Part shown: positions 35,373 through 44,379 of the stretch, one piece after another
How positions within the stretch are numbered: position 1 is the stretch's first letter
Layout of the letters: each line of letters opens with the position of its first letter
Source of the DNA: Hyphomicrobiales bacterium
GTDB lineage: Bacteria > Pseudomonadota > Alphaproteobacteria > Rhizobiales > Rhizobiaceae
DNA length: 64,000 nucleotides
Reading direction: 5' to 3'
NCBI GenBank assembly: GCA_900471925.1
Contig: UCGV01000006.1
Coordinates: 248,001 to 312,000, forward strand
Translations under genes and position numbers: made by a program
Notes under the pieces: generated by a model
The model's database searches: none
What the model saw: only the letters and a program-made list of their open reading frames with translations
Told to the model about the DNA's origin: nothing

Positions 35373-36403
35373 TGGCAAATATCGAACTGCAGGGGCTCGT
35401 CAAACGCTATGGCAAGCTGGATGTCGTCCACGGCATCGATCTTTCGATCGCTGATGGCGAGTTCGTCGTCTTCGTCGGCCCGTCCGGCTGCGGCAAGTCC
35501 ACGACGCTGCGCATGATCGCAGGCCTCGAAGATATCTCCGGCGGCACGCTGAAGATTGGCGGCGAGGTGGTGAACGAGCGCGAGCCGAAACAGCGCAACA
35601 TCGCCATGGTGTTCCAGAACTACGCCATCTATCCGCATATGAGCGTGCGCCAGAATATCGGCTTTGGCCTCTACACGTCTAAGCTCTCGCAGTCGGAAAA
35701 GGACAAGCGCATCGACGAGACGGCGCAGATCCTCGGGCTGACGGACTATCTCGCCCGTCGTCCGGCGGCACTTTCCGGCGGCCAGCGCCAGCGTGTCGCG
35801 ATCGGTCGTGCCATGGTGCGCAATCCCTCCGCCTTCCTCTTCGACGAACCCTTGTCGAACCTCGATGCCCAGCTGCGCACGCAGATGCGCATCGAGATCA
35901 AGCGCCTGCACCAGCGCCTGGGCACGACGATCGTATACGTCACCCACGATCAGGTCGAAGCCATGACGATGGCTGACCGCATCGTCGTCATGAAGGATGG
36001 CCATATTCTGCAGGCGGGAACGCCGATGGATCTCTATGAGAACCCGGTCGACGTCTTCACCGCGCGCTTCATCGGCAGCCCGTCGATGAACCTTCTGCCC
36101 GGCACCGCTGCCACCGATGGTTTGCGCATCGGGCAGGGCGGGCCGCACCTGATCGGCGTGCGTCCGCACGACCTTGTCATCGGCGAGGGGGCGGGCGTCC
36201 TGTCCTTGTCGGGCACGGTAACGGCTGTCGAGCCGCTCGGCGCCGAAACGCTGGTGCATTTCGATGTGGCGGGAACATCGGTGATTGCAACCGCACCCGG
36301 TAAGGTGATACCGGCCGTCGGCAGCGCCGTGACTGCCAATGCCGCCGCCGGTGCTCTCTATGTTTTCGATGCAAAAACGGAAAAGGCCCTCGGGCGCCAA
36401 TGA
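35372..36403 (+). CDS. Sugar ABC ATP-binding protein (UgpC/MsmK/MalK type)
   Basis: 343 residues. Walker [11 protein letters not shown]-loop [10 protein letters not shown], signature LSGGQRQRV, Walker [13 protein letters not shown]-loop YVTHDQ. The C-terminal regulatory beta domain is present ([12 protein letters not shown]). ATG overlaps the lyase stop (TGATG). It powers the MalF/MalG-type permeases encoded upstream. Confidence 0.93.
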   Translation: MANIELQGLVKRYGKLDVVHGIDLSIADGEFVVFVGPSGCGKSTTLRMIAGLEDISGGTLKIGGEVVNEREPKQRNIAMVFQNYAIYPHMSVRQNIGFGLYTSKLSQSEKDKRIDETAQILGLTDYLARRPAALSGGQRQRVAIGRAMVRNPSAFLFDEPLSNLDAQLRTQMRIEIKRLHQRLGTTIVYVTHDQVEAMTMADRIVVMKDGHILQAGTPMDLYENPVDVFTARFIGSPSMNLLPGTAATDGLRIGQGGPHLIGVRPHDLVIGEGAGVLSLSGTVTAVEPLGAETLVHFDVAGTSVIATAPGKVIPAVGSAVTANAAAGALYVFDAKTEKALGRQ

Positions 36404-37296
36404 CATCTGATAATGACATGCGATCCGCGGTGCTCAGCATCGGCCGGATCTACTGCGACCTGATATTCACGGGGCTGGAGACCATGCCCGTGCTCGGGCG
36501 TGAGCTCTTTGCCGATGACCTGCGAATTGCGGCAGGTGGCGGCGCATTCATCATGGCCGCCTATTCCGCCCATATCGGCCGCAAGACGGTGCTGCTTTCC
36601 CGCCTCGGCACTGATGGACTTTCCAATGGCCTGACAGGGGAACTGCAGGCAAGCGGCGTGGACCTGCGCTTTCTCGACCGTGCCGCCGACGCCGGTCCGC
36701 AGGTTACCGTTGCCATCAACAATGGCGAGGAGCGGGCATTCCTGTCCCGTCGGGCCGGCGGCGCGGAGCCGGCGACGCTCGCCGAGGCGCTTGCCTGGAA
36801 CGAGGCGCGACATCTGCACATTGCCGAATTCGCGACACTTGCGGAAATCCCCGGCCTTGTCGGAAAGGCGAGGGAATGTGGCCTCACCGTATCGCTCGAT
36901 CCAAGCTGGGACGAGACTCTGATCTACCGGCCGGATTTCCTTGATCGCTGTCAGGGTGTCGATCTCTTCCTGCCGAATGTCGAGGAAGCCGTTGCCATCA
37001 CAGGATGTTCCGATCCGGCCGAAGCGTTGGAAAGGCTCGCCCGGCACTTCCCGGCTGTGGCGTTGAAAGCCGGTGCGGGCGGTGCCTATTTCGCGGCCGG
37101 CGAGCTCAGGCTCCATCAGGCCGCCCCGACCGTCAAGGTCGTGGATACGACCGGGGCAGGCGATGCCTTCAATGCCGGGCTGATCCACGCCTGGCTTGGC
37201 GGCGCGAGCGCCGATATTTTTCTGCGTGAAGGCATTGCCATGGGCAGCCTCGCGGTCCAGGCCGCCGGCGGCGCTGCGATCCTGCCCGCACGCTAG
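36400..37296 (+). CDS. PfkB-family carbohydrate kinase
   Basis: 298 residues of the ribokinase fold. N-terminal substrate region ([35 protein letters not shown]) and C-terminal signature [12 protein letters not shown] near residues 249-260 with catalytic Asp. It phosphorylates a sugar or sugar derivative released from the imported compound. It overlaps the ATPase gene by four bases and is last in the operon. FrlD-type (fructosamine), KdgK and fructokinase relatives are all possible. Confidence 0.88.
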   Translation: MTSDNDMRSAVLSIGRIYCDLIFTGLETMPVLGRELFADDLRIAAGGGAFIMAAYSAHIGRKTVLLSRLGTDGLSNGLTGELQASGVDLRFLDRAADAGPQVTVAINNGEERAFLSRRAGGAEPATLAEALAWNEARHLHIAEFATLAEIPGLVGKARECGLTVSLDPSWDETLIYRPDFLDRCQGVDLFLPNVEEAVAITGCSDPAEALERLARHFPAVALKAGAGGAYFAAGELRLHQAAPTVKVVDTTGAGDAFNAGLIHAWLGGASADIFLREGIAMGSLAVQAAGGAAILPAR

Positions 37297-37308
37297 AAGG
37301 CGATTGAT

Positions 37309-37333
37309 GCCGTGGCTCTTTCTGGGCCACGGC
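37309..37333 (+). terminator. Hairpin after the sugar ABC operon
   Basis: GCCGTGGC (37309-37316) and GCCACGGC (37326-37333) form a perfect 8-bp stem with a 9-base loop, 13 bases after the kinase stop. The tail TACTTCC is only weakly T-rich. The remaining gap to 37561 shows nothing else I can name apart from the ribosome site GAGGATGAC before macA. Confidence 0.5.
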
Positions 37334-37561
37334 TACTTCCGCGAATGAGTGCTGCAACCCTGGGTGTGGTATTCCAGTCTGCAAAATCTTGCTGAACTGC
37401 TTTCACTGCGGCCGCCATCCAGCTGTTTCCTTACGAATGTTTCATGTTTTCAGCCGCATTTCCGTGCCATCGTCGGGGCAACGGTAATGTTGGGTTCATT
37501 TTCGTTGTGATTATTCTGGCGCGAACAAGCCAGACATGGCGAAGCGTATATCGAGGATGAC

Positions 37562-38860
37562 ATGGACAATCTGGAGCCTGGCAAAGAGACCGGTTCTGTA
37601 ACGGGTGCCAATGCCGACCTGGCTGCGGTGCTGGCTGTCGGCAAGCGGAGCAGGGGGCGTCGTTGGCGCGGGCGCCTCATCGTTCTGTTGCTCCTGATCC
37701 TCGCTGGTGCCGCCGCCGCCTATTTCTACTCGGGCCGCAGCCGCGCCGAAGTGAGCTATACGACCCAGCCGGCCAAGCGTGGAGACCTGACGGTACTCGT
37801 CACGGCCACCGGTTCTGTCCAGCCGACGGAGCAGGTGGATATATCGAGCGAATTGTCGGGCACGATGCGCGACGTCAATGTCGATTACAACAGCACCGTC
37901 AAGGCGGGCGATGTTCTCGCCGTCCTCGACACGAACAAGCTGGAAGCCGACGTCAAAAGCTCGCGTGCCAAGCTGAACTCGGCAAAGGCCAACGTCGTCA
38001 AGGCGAATGCCGATCTGCAGTCGGCCGCGACCTCGCTCGAACGCCTGAAAAGCCTTGTCAAAGGCAATGTCACGACCCAGCAGAGCGTCGATGACGGAAC
38101 CTATAAGTATGACTCGGCCGTTGCCGCCAAGGATATCAACGAGGCCGAGGTGCTGGCCTCGGAGGCCGACCTGCAGCTCGCTGAAGTCAATCTCGCCAAG
38201 GCAAAGATCGTCTCGCCGATCGACGGCGTGATCCTGACGCGCTCCGTCGATCCGGGCGCCACGGTCGCCGCCTCCTTGTCGGCGCCTGTTCTTTTCACCA
38301 TTGCCGGCGATCTGAAGAAGATGGAGCTGCAGGTGGATGTCGATGAGGCCGATGTCGGCCAGATCGCCGTCGGCCAGAAGGCGAGCTTCACGGTCGATGC
38401 TTATCCGGATCGTACCTTCCCGGCCGTCATCGAGCAGATCCGCTTCGCCTCCGAAGTCGTCAACAATGTCGTCACCTACAAGGCTGTTCTTACGGTTGAT
38501 AACGCCGACCTGCTGCTGCGCCCCGGCATGACGGCGACGGCCGATATCACCGTCGAGGCCGTCAAGGATACGCTGATGGTGCCGAATGCCGCCCTTCGTT
38601 ACGCTCCCCCGCAGGCGGAGGGGCGCGGCGGTCGCGGTATCTTCAGCCTGTTCCGTGCCCCGCGTCCGCCGCGCAGCGGCGGTGGCGGTGACGCCAAACT
38701 GACCGGCACGCAGCGCCGCATCTTTGTGCTGCGCAACGGCCACCCGGCACCTGTGGTGATCCAGGTCGGTTCCTCGGATGGCCAGTTCACGCAGGTCACC
38801 TCGGGAGAACTGACCGACAAGGATGCTGTGATCACCGATGCCTCGGCGCGGACGAACTGA
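37562..38860 (+). CDS. MacA/HlyD-type periplasmic adaptor subunit
   Basis: 432 residues. A single membrane anchor lies near residues 37-55 (LIVLLLLILAGAAAAYFYSG) after a cytoplasmic N-terminus. Lipoyl, coiled-coil and beta-barrel regions of the RND/MacA adaptor family follow (GDLTVLVTATGSVQPTEQVDISSELSG; AKIVSPIDGVILTRSVDPG). A Gly/Arg/Pro-rich low-complexity insert lies between the barrel and C-terminal domains. With the two genes downstream it should form a MacAB-type tripartite exporter. No outer-membrane channel gene is present, so a TolC is recruited from elsewhere. Confidence 0.9.
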   Translation: MDNLEPGKETGSVTGANADLAAVLAVGKRSRGRRWRGRLIVLLLLILAGAAAAYFYSGRSRAEVSYTTQPAKRGDLTVLVTATGSVQPTEQVDISSELSGTMRDVNVDYNSTVKAGDVLAVLDTNKLEADVKSSRAKLNSAKANVVKANADLQSAATSLERLKSLVKGNVTTQQSVDDGTYKYDSAVAAKDINEAEVLASEADLQLAEVNLAKAKIVSPIDGVILTRSVDPGATVAASLSAPVLFTIAGDLKKMELQVDVDEADVGQIAVGQKASFTVDAYPDRTFPAVIEQIRFASEVVNNVVTYKAVLTVDNADLLLRPGMTATADITVEAVKDTLMVPNAALRYAPPQAEGRGGRGIFSLFRAPRPPRSGGGGDAKLTGTQRRIFVLRNGHPAPVVIQVGSSDGQFTQVTSGELTDKDAVITDASARTN

Positions 38861-38869
38861 CGGGAGCCG

Positions 38870-39589
38870 ATGATGGAACGCCCGCCGCTTCTCGAATTCA
38901 GGCATGTCTCGAAAATCTATGGCGAGGGCGATGCGGCCATCCGCGCGCTCGACCGCGTCGATCTTACGATCCGCACGCATGAATTCGTTGCGATCATGGG
39001 GCCGTCCGGCTCCGGCAAATCGACGGCCATGAACATTCTCGGCTGCCTCGATGTGCCGACCTCTGGCGACTATGTCTTCCAGGGCATTTCCACCAGCGGC
39101 TTCGACCGTGGCCAGCTGACGCTGCTGCGCCGACATATGCTGGGTTTCGTTTTCCAGGGCTTCAACCTGTTGCCGCGCACCTCGGCCGTCGAAAATGTCG
39201 AACTGCCGCTGATCTATCGTGGCATGGCGGTCGGCGAGCGGCGCAAGCGGGCGAGAGAAGCTTTGGGCCTTGTCGGACTGTCGGGCCGGGAGCATCACAA
39301 GACGCAGGAACTCTCCGGCGGCCAGCAGCAGCGCGTGGCGATCGCCCGCGCCATCGTCACCGAGCCGGCTCTGCTGCTCGCCGACGAGCCGACCGGCAAT
39401 CTCGATACAAAGACCAGCATGGAGATCATGGATCTGATGACGCGCCTCAACCGCGAGCAGGGCATCACCATCGTCATGGTCACGCACGAACCTGACATTG
39501 CCGCCTATGCGGGGCGCCTGCTGCGCTTCGTCGATGGCAAACTGGAAACCGAGGCGGCGCATCAGCGGAGGGCGGAACATGTTCTTTGA
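38870..39589 (+). CDS. MacB-type ABC exporter ATP-binding protein
   Basis: 239 residues, LolD/MacB ATPase class. Walker [10 protein letters not shown], signature [14 protein letters not shown], Walker [14 protein letters not shown]-loop MVTHEPD. In E. coli MacB the ATPase is fused to its membrane part; here it is a separate gene overlapping the permease gene by 11 bases. Two adjacent ATGs begin it; the ribosome site GGGAG precedes both. Confidence 0.92.
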   Translation: MMERPPLLEFRHVSKIYGEGDAAIRALDRVDLTIRTHEFVAIMGPSGSGKSTAMNILGCLDVPTSGDYVFQGISTSGFDRGQLTLLRRHMLGFVFQGFNLLPRTSAVENVELPLIYRGMAVGERRKRAREALGLVGLSGREHHKTQELSGGQQQRVAIARAIVTEPALLLADEPTGNLDTKTSMEIMDLMTRLNREQGITIVMVTHEPDIAAYAGRLLRFVDGKLETEAAHQRRAEHVL

Positions 39590-40781
39590 AACGCTGAAGC
39601 TCGCTCTGCGCGCCATCAGCCGCAATCTGCTGCGGTCCTTCCTGACCGTGCTCGGCGTCGTCATCGGTGTCGCCGCCGTCATCGCCCTTGTCACCATCGG
39701 CAACGGCACGACGGCTCAGGTCTCGACGGAGCTCTCGCGCCTCGGCACCAACATGCTCTTCGTGCGCCCCGGCCAGTTCGGTCCCGGCCGCGCCAGCTCC
39801 GAGGCGCGGCGGTTCTCGCTGAAGGATGTCGCGGCGATCCGTGACCAGGTCTCGGGCCTGCGGGCAGTCGCACCGTCAAACCAGTCGACTGCAACCGTCA
39901 TCTTCGGCGGTCAGAACCATTCGACCACCGTATACGGCACGACCAACGACTATTTTATTGCGCAGGATTGGGATCTGGCGCTCGGTCGTGAGTTTACCCC
40001 GGCAGAGGAGCGCGGCCAGTCACGCTGCATTATTGGCGAGACAGTACGCGAACAGCTTTTCGGCGCCGCCGATCCGACCGGCCTGCAGATCCGCGTCGGC
40101 AAGGTGTCCTGCCCGGTCATCGGCGTGCTCGCAAAGCGCGGCCAGTCCGGCATGGGCACCGATCAGGACGATGTAGTCATCATGCCGGTCAAGGTCTTCC
40201 AGCGCCGTATCAGCGGCAGTTCCAACGTGCCGACGATTCTCATCTCGGCGCGCGACGGCGTTTCGACGTCGAAGGTGCAGGCCGATGTCGAAAACCTGCT
40301 GCGCGAACGCCGCAAGATCATTCCCGGTCGTCAGGACGATTTCAACGTCAACGACATGACACAGATCGCCGAGGCCATGACTGGTACCACGACGCTGTTG
40401 ACCGGGCTTCTCGGCGCCGTCGCTGCCGTCAGCCTGCTCGTCGGCGGCATCGGCATCATGAATATCATGCTGGTCTCGGTGACCGAGCGCACCCGCGAGA
40501 TCGGCATCCGCCTTGCGATCGGCGCCCTCGAAAACCAGGTGCTGACGCAATTCCTCGTCGAAGCCGTCGCCCTGTCCCTGTTCGGCGGCATTGCCGGCAT
40601 CATGCTGGGGCTTGGGCTTGCCTATACCGCGGTCAGCTTCCTCAACGTGCCCTTCGTCGTCAGCCCGCTCATCATCTTCGTCGCCTTCGTCTTCTCGGCA
40701 GCGATCGGCATGATCTTCGGCTTCTTTCCGGCAAGGCGGGCCGCGCAGCTCAATCCGATCGAGGCGCTGCGTCACGAATAG
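39579..40781 (+). CDS. MacB-type ABC exporter permease (FtsX-like)
   Basis: 400 residues. One N-terminal helix (SFLTVLGVVIGVAAVIALVTI), a MacB periplasmic core domain (about 45-270), then three C-terminal helices of the FtsX domain (LLTGLLGAVAAVSLLVGGIGIMN and following) and the ending PARRAAQLNPIEALRHE. Start chosen at 39579, with GGAGGGCGG upstream, inside the ATPase gene end. Candidates for cargo include macrolides, peptides and siderophores; not determinable. Confidence 0.92.
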   Translation: MFFETLKLALRAISRNLLRSFLTVLGVVIGVAAVIALVTIGNGTTAQVSTELSRLGTNMLFVRPGQFGPGRASSEARRFSLKDVAAIRDQVSGLRAVAPSNQSTATVIFGGQNHSTTVYGTTNDYFIAQDWDLALGREFTPAEERGQSRCIIGETVREQLFGAADPTGLQIRVGKVSCPVIGVLAKRGQSGMGTDQDDVVIMPVKVFQRRISGSSNVPTILISARDGVSTSKVQADVENLLRERRKIIPGRQDDFNVNDMTQIAEAMTGTTTLLTGLLGAVAAVSLLVGGIGIMNIMLVSVTERTREIGIRLAIGALENQVLTQFLVEAVALSLFGGIAGIMLGLGLAYTAVSFLNVPFVVSPLIIFVAFVFSAAIGMIFGFFPARRAAQLNPIEALRHE

Positions 40782-40821
40782 GCAGCGCGTGGTCGGAAAT
40801 ATGCTCGCGCGACGCAGGGCT

Positions 40822-40833
40822 TTGATATATCAC
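40822..40833. promoter_or_regulatory. GntR operator candidate, distal copy
   Basis: TTGATATATCAC, eleven of twelve bases identical to the perfect palindrome 46 bases downstream. Together they form a two-site arrangement upstream of the GntR gene. Confidence 0.6.
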
Positions 40834-40867
40834 GATTACTTGCCCTCGGCATCCAACAGTGCCAGTA

Positions 40868-40879
40868 TTGATATATCAA
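40868..40879. promoter_or_regulatory. GntR operator candidate, proximal copy
   Basis: TTGATATATCAA, a perfect 12-bp palindrome ending 21 bases before the chosen start at 40901. FCD-type GntR proteins bind such short palindromes as dimers. It would lie inside the coding region if the GTG at 40859 were used, which supports the later start. Confidence 0.65.
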
Positions 40880-40900
40880 TGCGAAGACGGATTCGCCCGC

Positions 40901-41515
40901 ATGCAGGAATCGCTAAGCCATCTCGCCTATCTGGCGCTTGAGCACGCTGTCGTGACGCTGGCTTTGGCGCCGGGCGCGATGGTCACGGAAAAGCAGCTCA
41001 TCGATCTCGCGGGCCACGGGCGCACGCCGGTGCGCGAAGCGATCCAGAAGCTCGCCTGGCAGGGCCTGATCGTGGTCAAGCCGCGCGTCGGTCTGCAGAT
41101 TGCGGAGATCAGCGCCGAAGACCATGCCAATGTCATGCAGGTGCGCCGCAAGCTGGAGCCGATGGCGGCAGCGCTGGTTGCGGACGCTGCCAACGAAGAG
41201 CAGCGCTCTCGGCTCGTCGGCTGCGCCCGCGCGATGGAAGAGTGCGCCGCCAGCGGTGATCTCCAGGGCTTTTTCGCTGCCGACAAGGCGTTTGACGAAA
41301 TCCTCGAGGATGCCTGCCCGAACCGGTTCATCACTGCGGCACTCGGGCCGGTCCAGACCCATTCCCGTCGTCTCTGGTTCAAGACCGCCAATCCCGAGCG
41401 CATGGATCGCTCCATCGCGCATCATGTCGCGGTCATCAGGGCCATCCATCAGGGTGAGGTCGAGCAGGCGCGCGAAACCATGGCCGACCTCATCGACTAT
41501 CTGATCCAGAAATAA
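40901..41515 (+). CDS. GntR-family transcriptional regulator (FCD domain)
   Basis: 204 residues from the ATG at 40901. The N-terminal winged HTH (VTEKQLIDLAGHGRTPVREAIQKLAWQGLIVV) is followed by an all-helical FCD ligand domain of about 130 residues with likely metal-binding positions (DKAFDEIL, HHVAVIRAI). Two TTGATATATCA sites upstream suggest autoregulation. Target genes are uncertain: neighbours are an exporter operon upstream and convergent fpr. An in-frame GTG at 40859 is an alternative start. Confidence 0.85.
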   Translation: MQESLSHLAYLALEHAVVTLALAPGAMVTEKQLIDLAGHGRTPVREAIQKLAWQGLIVVKPRVGLQIAEISAEDHANVMQVRRKLEPMAAALVADAANEEQRSRLVGCARAMEECAASGDLQGFFAADKAFDEILEDACPNRFITAALGPVQTHSRRLWFKTANPERMDRSIAHHVAVIRAIHQGEVEQARETMADLIDYLIQK

Positions 41516-41540
41516 AAACGGCCCCGTTTCCGGAGCCGTT
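41512..41540 (-). terminator. Intrinsic terminator of fpr (minus strand)
   Basis: Read on the minus strand, AACGGCTCCGG pairs with the GCCGTT-ending arm (stem 41517-41540, one internal mismatch) and is followed directly by TTTTATT. It lies 24 bases past the fpr stop. The GntR gene ends inside the T-tract, so the hairpin may serve both transcripts. Confidence 0.75.
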
Positions 41541-41563
41541 GTTGGGAGCCATTGTTTGTCGGG

Positions 41564-42376
41564 TCAGCCGACGAAGGCGCGTTCGATCACGAATTGGGCA
41601 GGCTTGCTGTTGGCGCCTTCTTCGAGGCCTGCCTTTTCCAGCAGTTCCTTGGTGTCCTTCAGCATGGCGGACGACCCGCAGATCATGCCGCGGTCAGTTG
41701 CCGGATCGATGGGCGGAACGCCGAGATCGGTGAAGAGCTTGCCGGAAGCGATCAGGTCGGTGATACGGCCGCGATATTCGAAGTCTTCGCGGGTCACGGT
41801 CGCATAGTGGCGCAGCTTGTCGCCGACGACTTCCTGGAGAAGTTCGTCATTGCGGATCTCGTGAACAAGATCGAAGCCGTATTTCAGCTCGGAAACCTCG
41901 CGCGCCGTATGGGTGAGGATGACCTCGTCGAACTTTTCATAGGTCTCCGGATCGCGGATGAGGCTTGCGAAAGGCGCAACGCCCGTGCCGGTGGAGAACA
42001 TGTAGAGGCGCTTGCCGGGGGTCAGCGCATCGAGAACCAGTGTGCCCGTCGGCTTCTTGCGCATCAGTACCTGGTCGCCCGGCTTGATCGCCTGAAGATG
42101 CGAGGTCAGCGGACCGTCCGGCACCTTGATGGAGAAGAATTCCAGCTCCTCGGCCCAGGCCGGGCTTGCGATCGAATAGGCGCGGAAAATCGGCTTGCCT
42201 TCGACCATCAGGCCGATCATCGCAAACTCGCCCGAGCGGAAACGGAAGCCATCTGGCCGGGTCATCGTGAAGCGGAAGAGCCGGTCTGTATAATGCGTCA
42301 CGCTCAGTACCGTCTCGGCATAGACGCCGGCGGGAATGGCGGAGGCGAATTCTTCGGTCTTTGCAGGAGCGTTCAT
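41564..42376 (-). CDS. fpr: Ferredoxin--NADP reductase
   Basis: 270 residues, the bacterial FPR class. FAD site R65-A-Y-S68 in FRAYSIASP; NADP site STGTGVAPFASLIRDP; C-terminus ERAFVG typical of subclass I bacterial enzymes. It exchanges electrons between NADPH and ferredoxin/flavodoxin and can feed ferredoxin-dependent reductases such as the CysI-type enzyme at 10.3 kb. Start chosen at 42376 (MNAPAKTEE); upstream in-frame residues to 42523 lack similarity. Confidence 0.93.
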   Translation of the reverse strand: MNAPAKTEEFASAIPAGVYAETVLSVTHYTDRLFRFTMTRPDGFRFRSGEFAMIGLMVEGKPIFRAYSIASPAWAEELEFFSIKVPDGPLTSHLQAIKPGDQVLMRKKPTGTLVLDALTPGKRLYMFSTGTGVAPFASLIRDPETYEKFDEVILTHTAREVSELKYGFDLVHEIRNDELLQEVVGDKLRHYATVTREDFEYRGRITDLIASGKLFTDLGVPPIDPATDRGMICGSSAMLKDTKELLEKAGLEEGANSKPAQFVIERAFVG

Positions 42377-42623
42377 TTCGATATCGGGCTCGTCGTTCTC
42401 AACGTGATTATCTGATGCGAGGCAGATATTACAAAACCTCGCTAAATTAAAGGCAATCCATTCCATCGCAGGGCTGGGGCGCGAAATATGCATGTCACCC
42501 TCAGTATTTCCGGCTGGTAGCAAACCATCGCTTTTGCGCTGGCTAACCTGTTCAAAGGATGCATATTAAGCGAAAAACGACGCCCCGCCTCGACGCGGGC
42601 GCGACAGGTGGTTACGGGGGAAC

Positions 42624-43349
42624 ATGAAAATCTTCAATTACAAGCGCGTTCCTTACGCGGAGATGCGCGCATTCTCCGTCCATATTCTGACGGCCTCCGG
42701 CTCGTTTCTCGCATTTCTCGGTGTGGTTGCCGCTGCCGAGCACCGTTTCGTAGACATGTTCTGGTGGCTGGGGCTGGCGCTTCTGGTCGATGGCATCGAT
42801 GGCCCGATTGCCCGCAAGGTGCGCGTCAAGGAAGTCCTGCCGAACTGGTCCGGCGATACGCTCGACAACATTATCGACTACGTGACCTACGTTCTTCTGC
42901 CGGCCTTCGCGCTCTACCAGAGCGGCATGATCGGCGAGCCCTGGTCCTTCGTCGCCGCCGGCATGATCGTCGTCTCCAGTGCCATCTACTATGCCGATAT
43001 GGGCATGAAGACGGAGGAATATTTCTTCTCGGGCTTCCCCGTCGTCTGGAACATGGTGATCTTCACGCTCTTCGTCATGCATGCGAGCGAGATGACTGCC
43101 TTTATCGTCGTCCTGGTGTCGGTAGTCCTCACCTTCCTGCCGATCAATTTCCTGCACCCGGTGCGGGTCCAGCGTCTGCGCCCGCTCAATCTCGGAATTT
43201 TCCTGCTCTGGTCGGCGCTCGGCGCCTATTCGCTGGTCATGCATTTCGACATGCCGCAATGGGCCGTCGTTCTCTTCATCGTGAGCGGCATCTATCTTTA
43301 CGTCATCGGTGCCGTGCTCCAGTTCTTCCCGGCGCTCGGACGCAAGTGA
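42624..43349 (+). CDS. pcs: Phosphatidylcholine synthase
   Basis: 241-residue membrane enzyme that condenses CDP-diacylglycerol with choline to give phosphatidylcholine directly. The CDP-alcohol phosphotransferase signature begins at D59 (DGPIAR) and continues GDTLDNIID; the 12-residue spacing between AR and G is the lengthened form I recall for Pcs. About eight helices. Typical of rhizobia, where PC is required for host interaction. GGGGGAA precedes the ATG. The 247-base gap to fpr holds AATATGCAT (42485-42493) and its inverse ATGCATATT (42559-42567). Confidence 0.95.
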   Translation: MKIFNYKRVPYAEMRAFSVHILTASGSFLAFLGVVAAAEHRFVDMFWWLGLALLVDGIDGPIARKVRVKEVLPNWSGDTLDNIIDYVTYVLLPAFALYQSGMIGEPWSFVAAGMIVVSSAIYYADMGMKTEEYFFSGFPVVWNMVIFTLFVMHASEMTAFIVVLVSVVLTFLPINFLHPVRVQRLRPLNLGIFLLWSALGAYSLVMHFDMPQWAVVLFIVSGIYLYVIGAVLQFFPALGRK

Positions 43350-43359
43350 GGTGAGCAGA

Positions 43360-44340
43360 ATGGCAAAGACGAAGGCGGTTTCTTTCTCCAGAAACGGTGG
43401 CCCTGAAGTTCTCGAATATGTCGATATCGATCTGCCGTCGCCTGCCGAGGGGCAGGTACAGATCCGCCAGGAAGCGGTCGGCCTGAATTTTATCGACGTC
43501 TATTTTCGTGACGGCACCTACAAGGCGCCGCATCTGCCCTTCGTTACCGGCAAGGAAGCCGCCGGCACCGTGACCTCGGTCGGTCCCGGTGTCACGGATT
43601 TCACCGTCGGCGACCGCGTTGCCTACGCAAGTGCCGATGGCGCCTATAGCGTCGAGCGCAATATCGACACGAAACATCTGGTCAAGGTGCCAGAAGGCAT
43701 CAGCCTGGAAACGGCCGCCGCCATGATGCTGAAAGGCATGACGGCCGAATATCTCCTGAACCGCACCTTCAAGGTCGGTCCTGAAACCGTGCTGCTCTTC
43801 CATGCCGCGGCGGGCGGTGTCGGCCTCATTGCCGGCCAGTGGGCCAAGATGCTCGGCGCCACGGTTATCGGCACGGCAGGTTCCGCAGACAAGGTGCAAC
43901 TGGCTCTTGAGCATGGCTATGACCATGTCATCAACTACAAGACCGAAAATTTCGCCGAACGCGTGCGGGAAATCACCGGCGGCAAGGGTGTGGACGTGGT
44001 CTATGACTCGATCGGTCGTGACACCTTTCCGCAATCGCTGGATTGCCTCAAGCCGCGCGGCCTCTTTGCCTCTTTCGGTCAATCCTCTGGCGCGATTGAG
44101 AATTTCACCATGGCGCATCTCGCCCAGAGGGGCTCGCTCTATGCCACGCGCCCGACGCTCTTCACCTACATCGCGTCGCGCCAGGAGCTTACCGATTGTG
44201 CAAACCATCTATTTGATGTTGTGCGCAGCAACAAAGTCAGTATCAATATCAATCAAACCTATCCGCTGCGTGAGGTTGGGCGGGCCCACGCGGATCTGGA
44301 AACAAGAAAAACAACCGGAACGACGCTGCTGATACCATGA
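43360..44340 (+). CDS. NADPH:quinone oxidoreductase (zeta-crystallin-like MDR)
   Basis: 326 residues of the medium-chain dehydrogenase family without structural zinc cysteines. N-terminal GroES-like part (LNFIDVYFRDGTY, VTGKEAAGTV) and a Rossmann part with HAAAGGVGLIAGQWAKMLGA. It reduces quinones or other alpha,beta-unsaturated carbonyls with NADPH. ATG at 43360 with GAGGTGAG upstream, ten bases after pcs, so it may be co-transcribed with pcs. Confidence 0.9.
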   Translation: MAKTKAVSFSRNGGPEVLEYVDIDLPSPAEGQVQIRQEAVGLNFIDVYFRDGTYKAPHLPFVTGKEAAGTVTSVGPGVTDFTVGDRVAYASADGAYSVERNIDTKHLVKVPEGISLETAAAMMLKGMTAEYLLNRTFKVGPETVLLFHAAAGGVGLIAGQWAKMLGATVIGTAGSADKVQLALEHGYDHVINYKTENFAERVREITGGKGVDVVYDSIGRDTFPQSLDCLKPRGLFASFGQSSGAIENFTMAHLAQRGSLYATRPTLFTYIASRQELTDCANHLFDVVRSNKVSININQTYPLREVGRAHADLETRKTTGTTLLIP

Positions 44341-44379
44341 GATCCGAACGGACCGGTCGGCAGAAGAAATGAGGGGAAC

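Noticed and set aside
37511-39709. 732-codon minus-strand frame over the MacA/MacB genes
   Set aside because: Composition typical of an antisense shadow; crosses two real genes and their gap.
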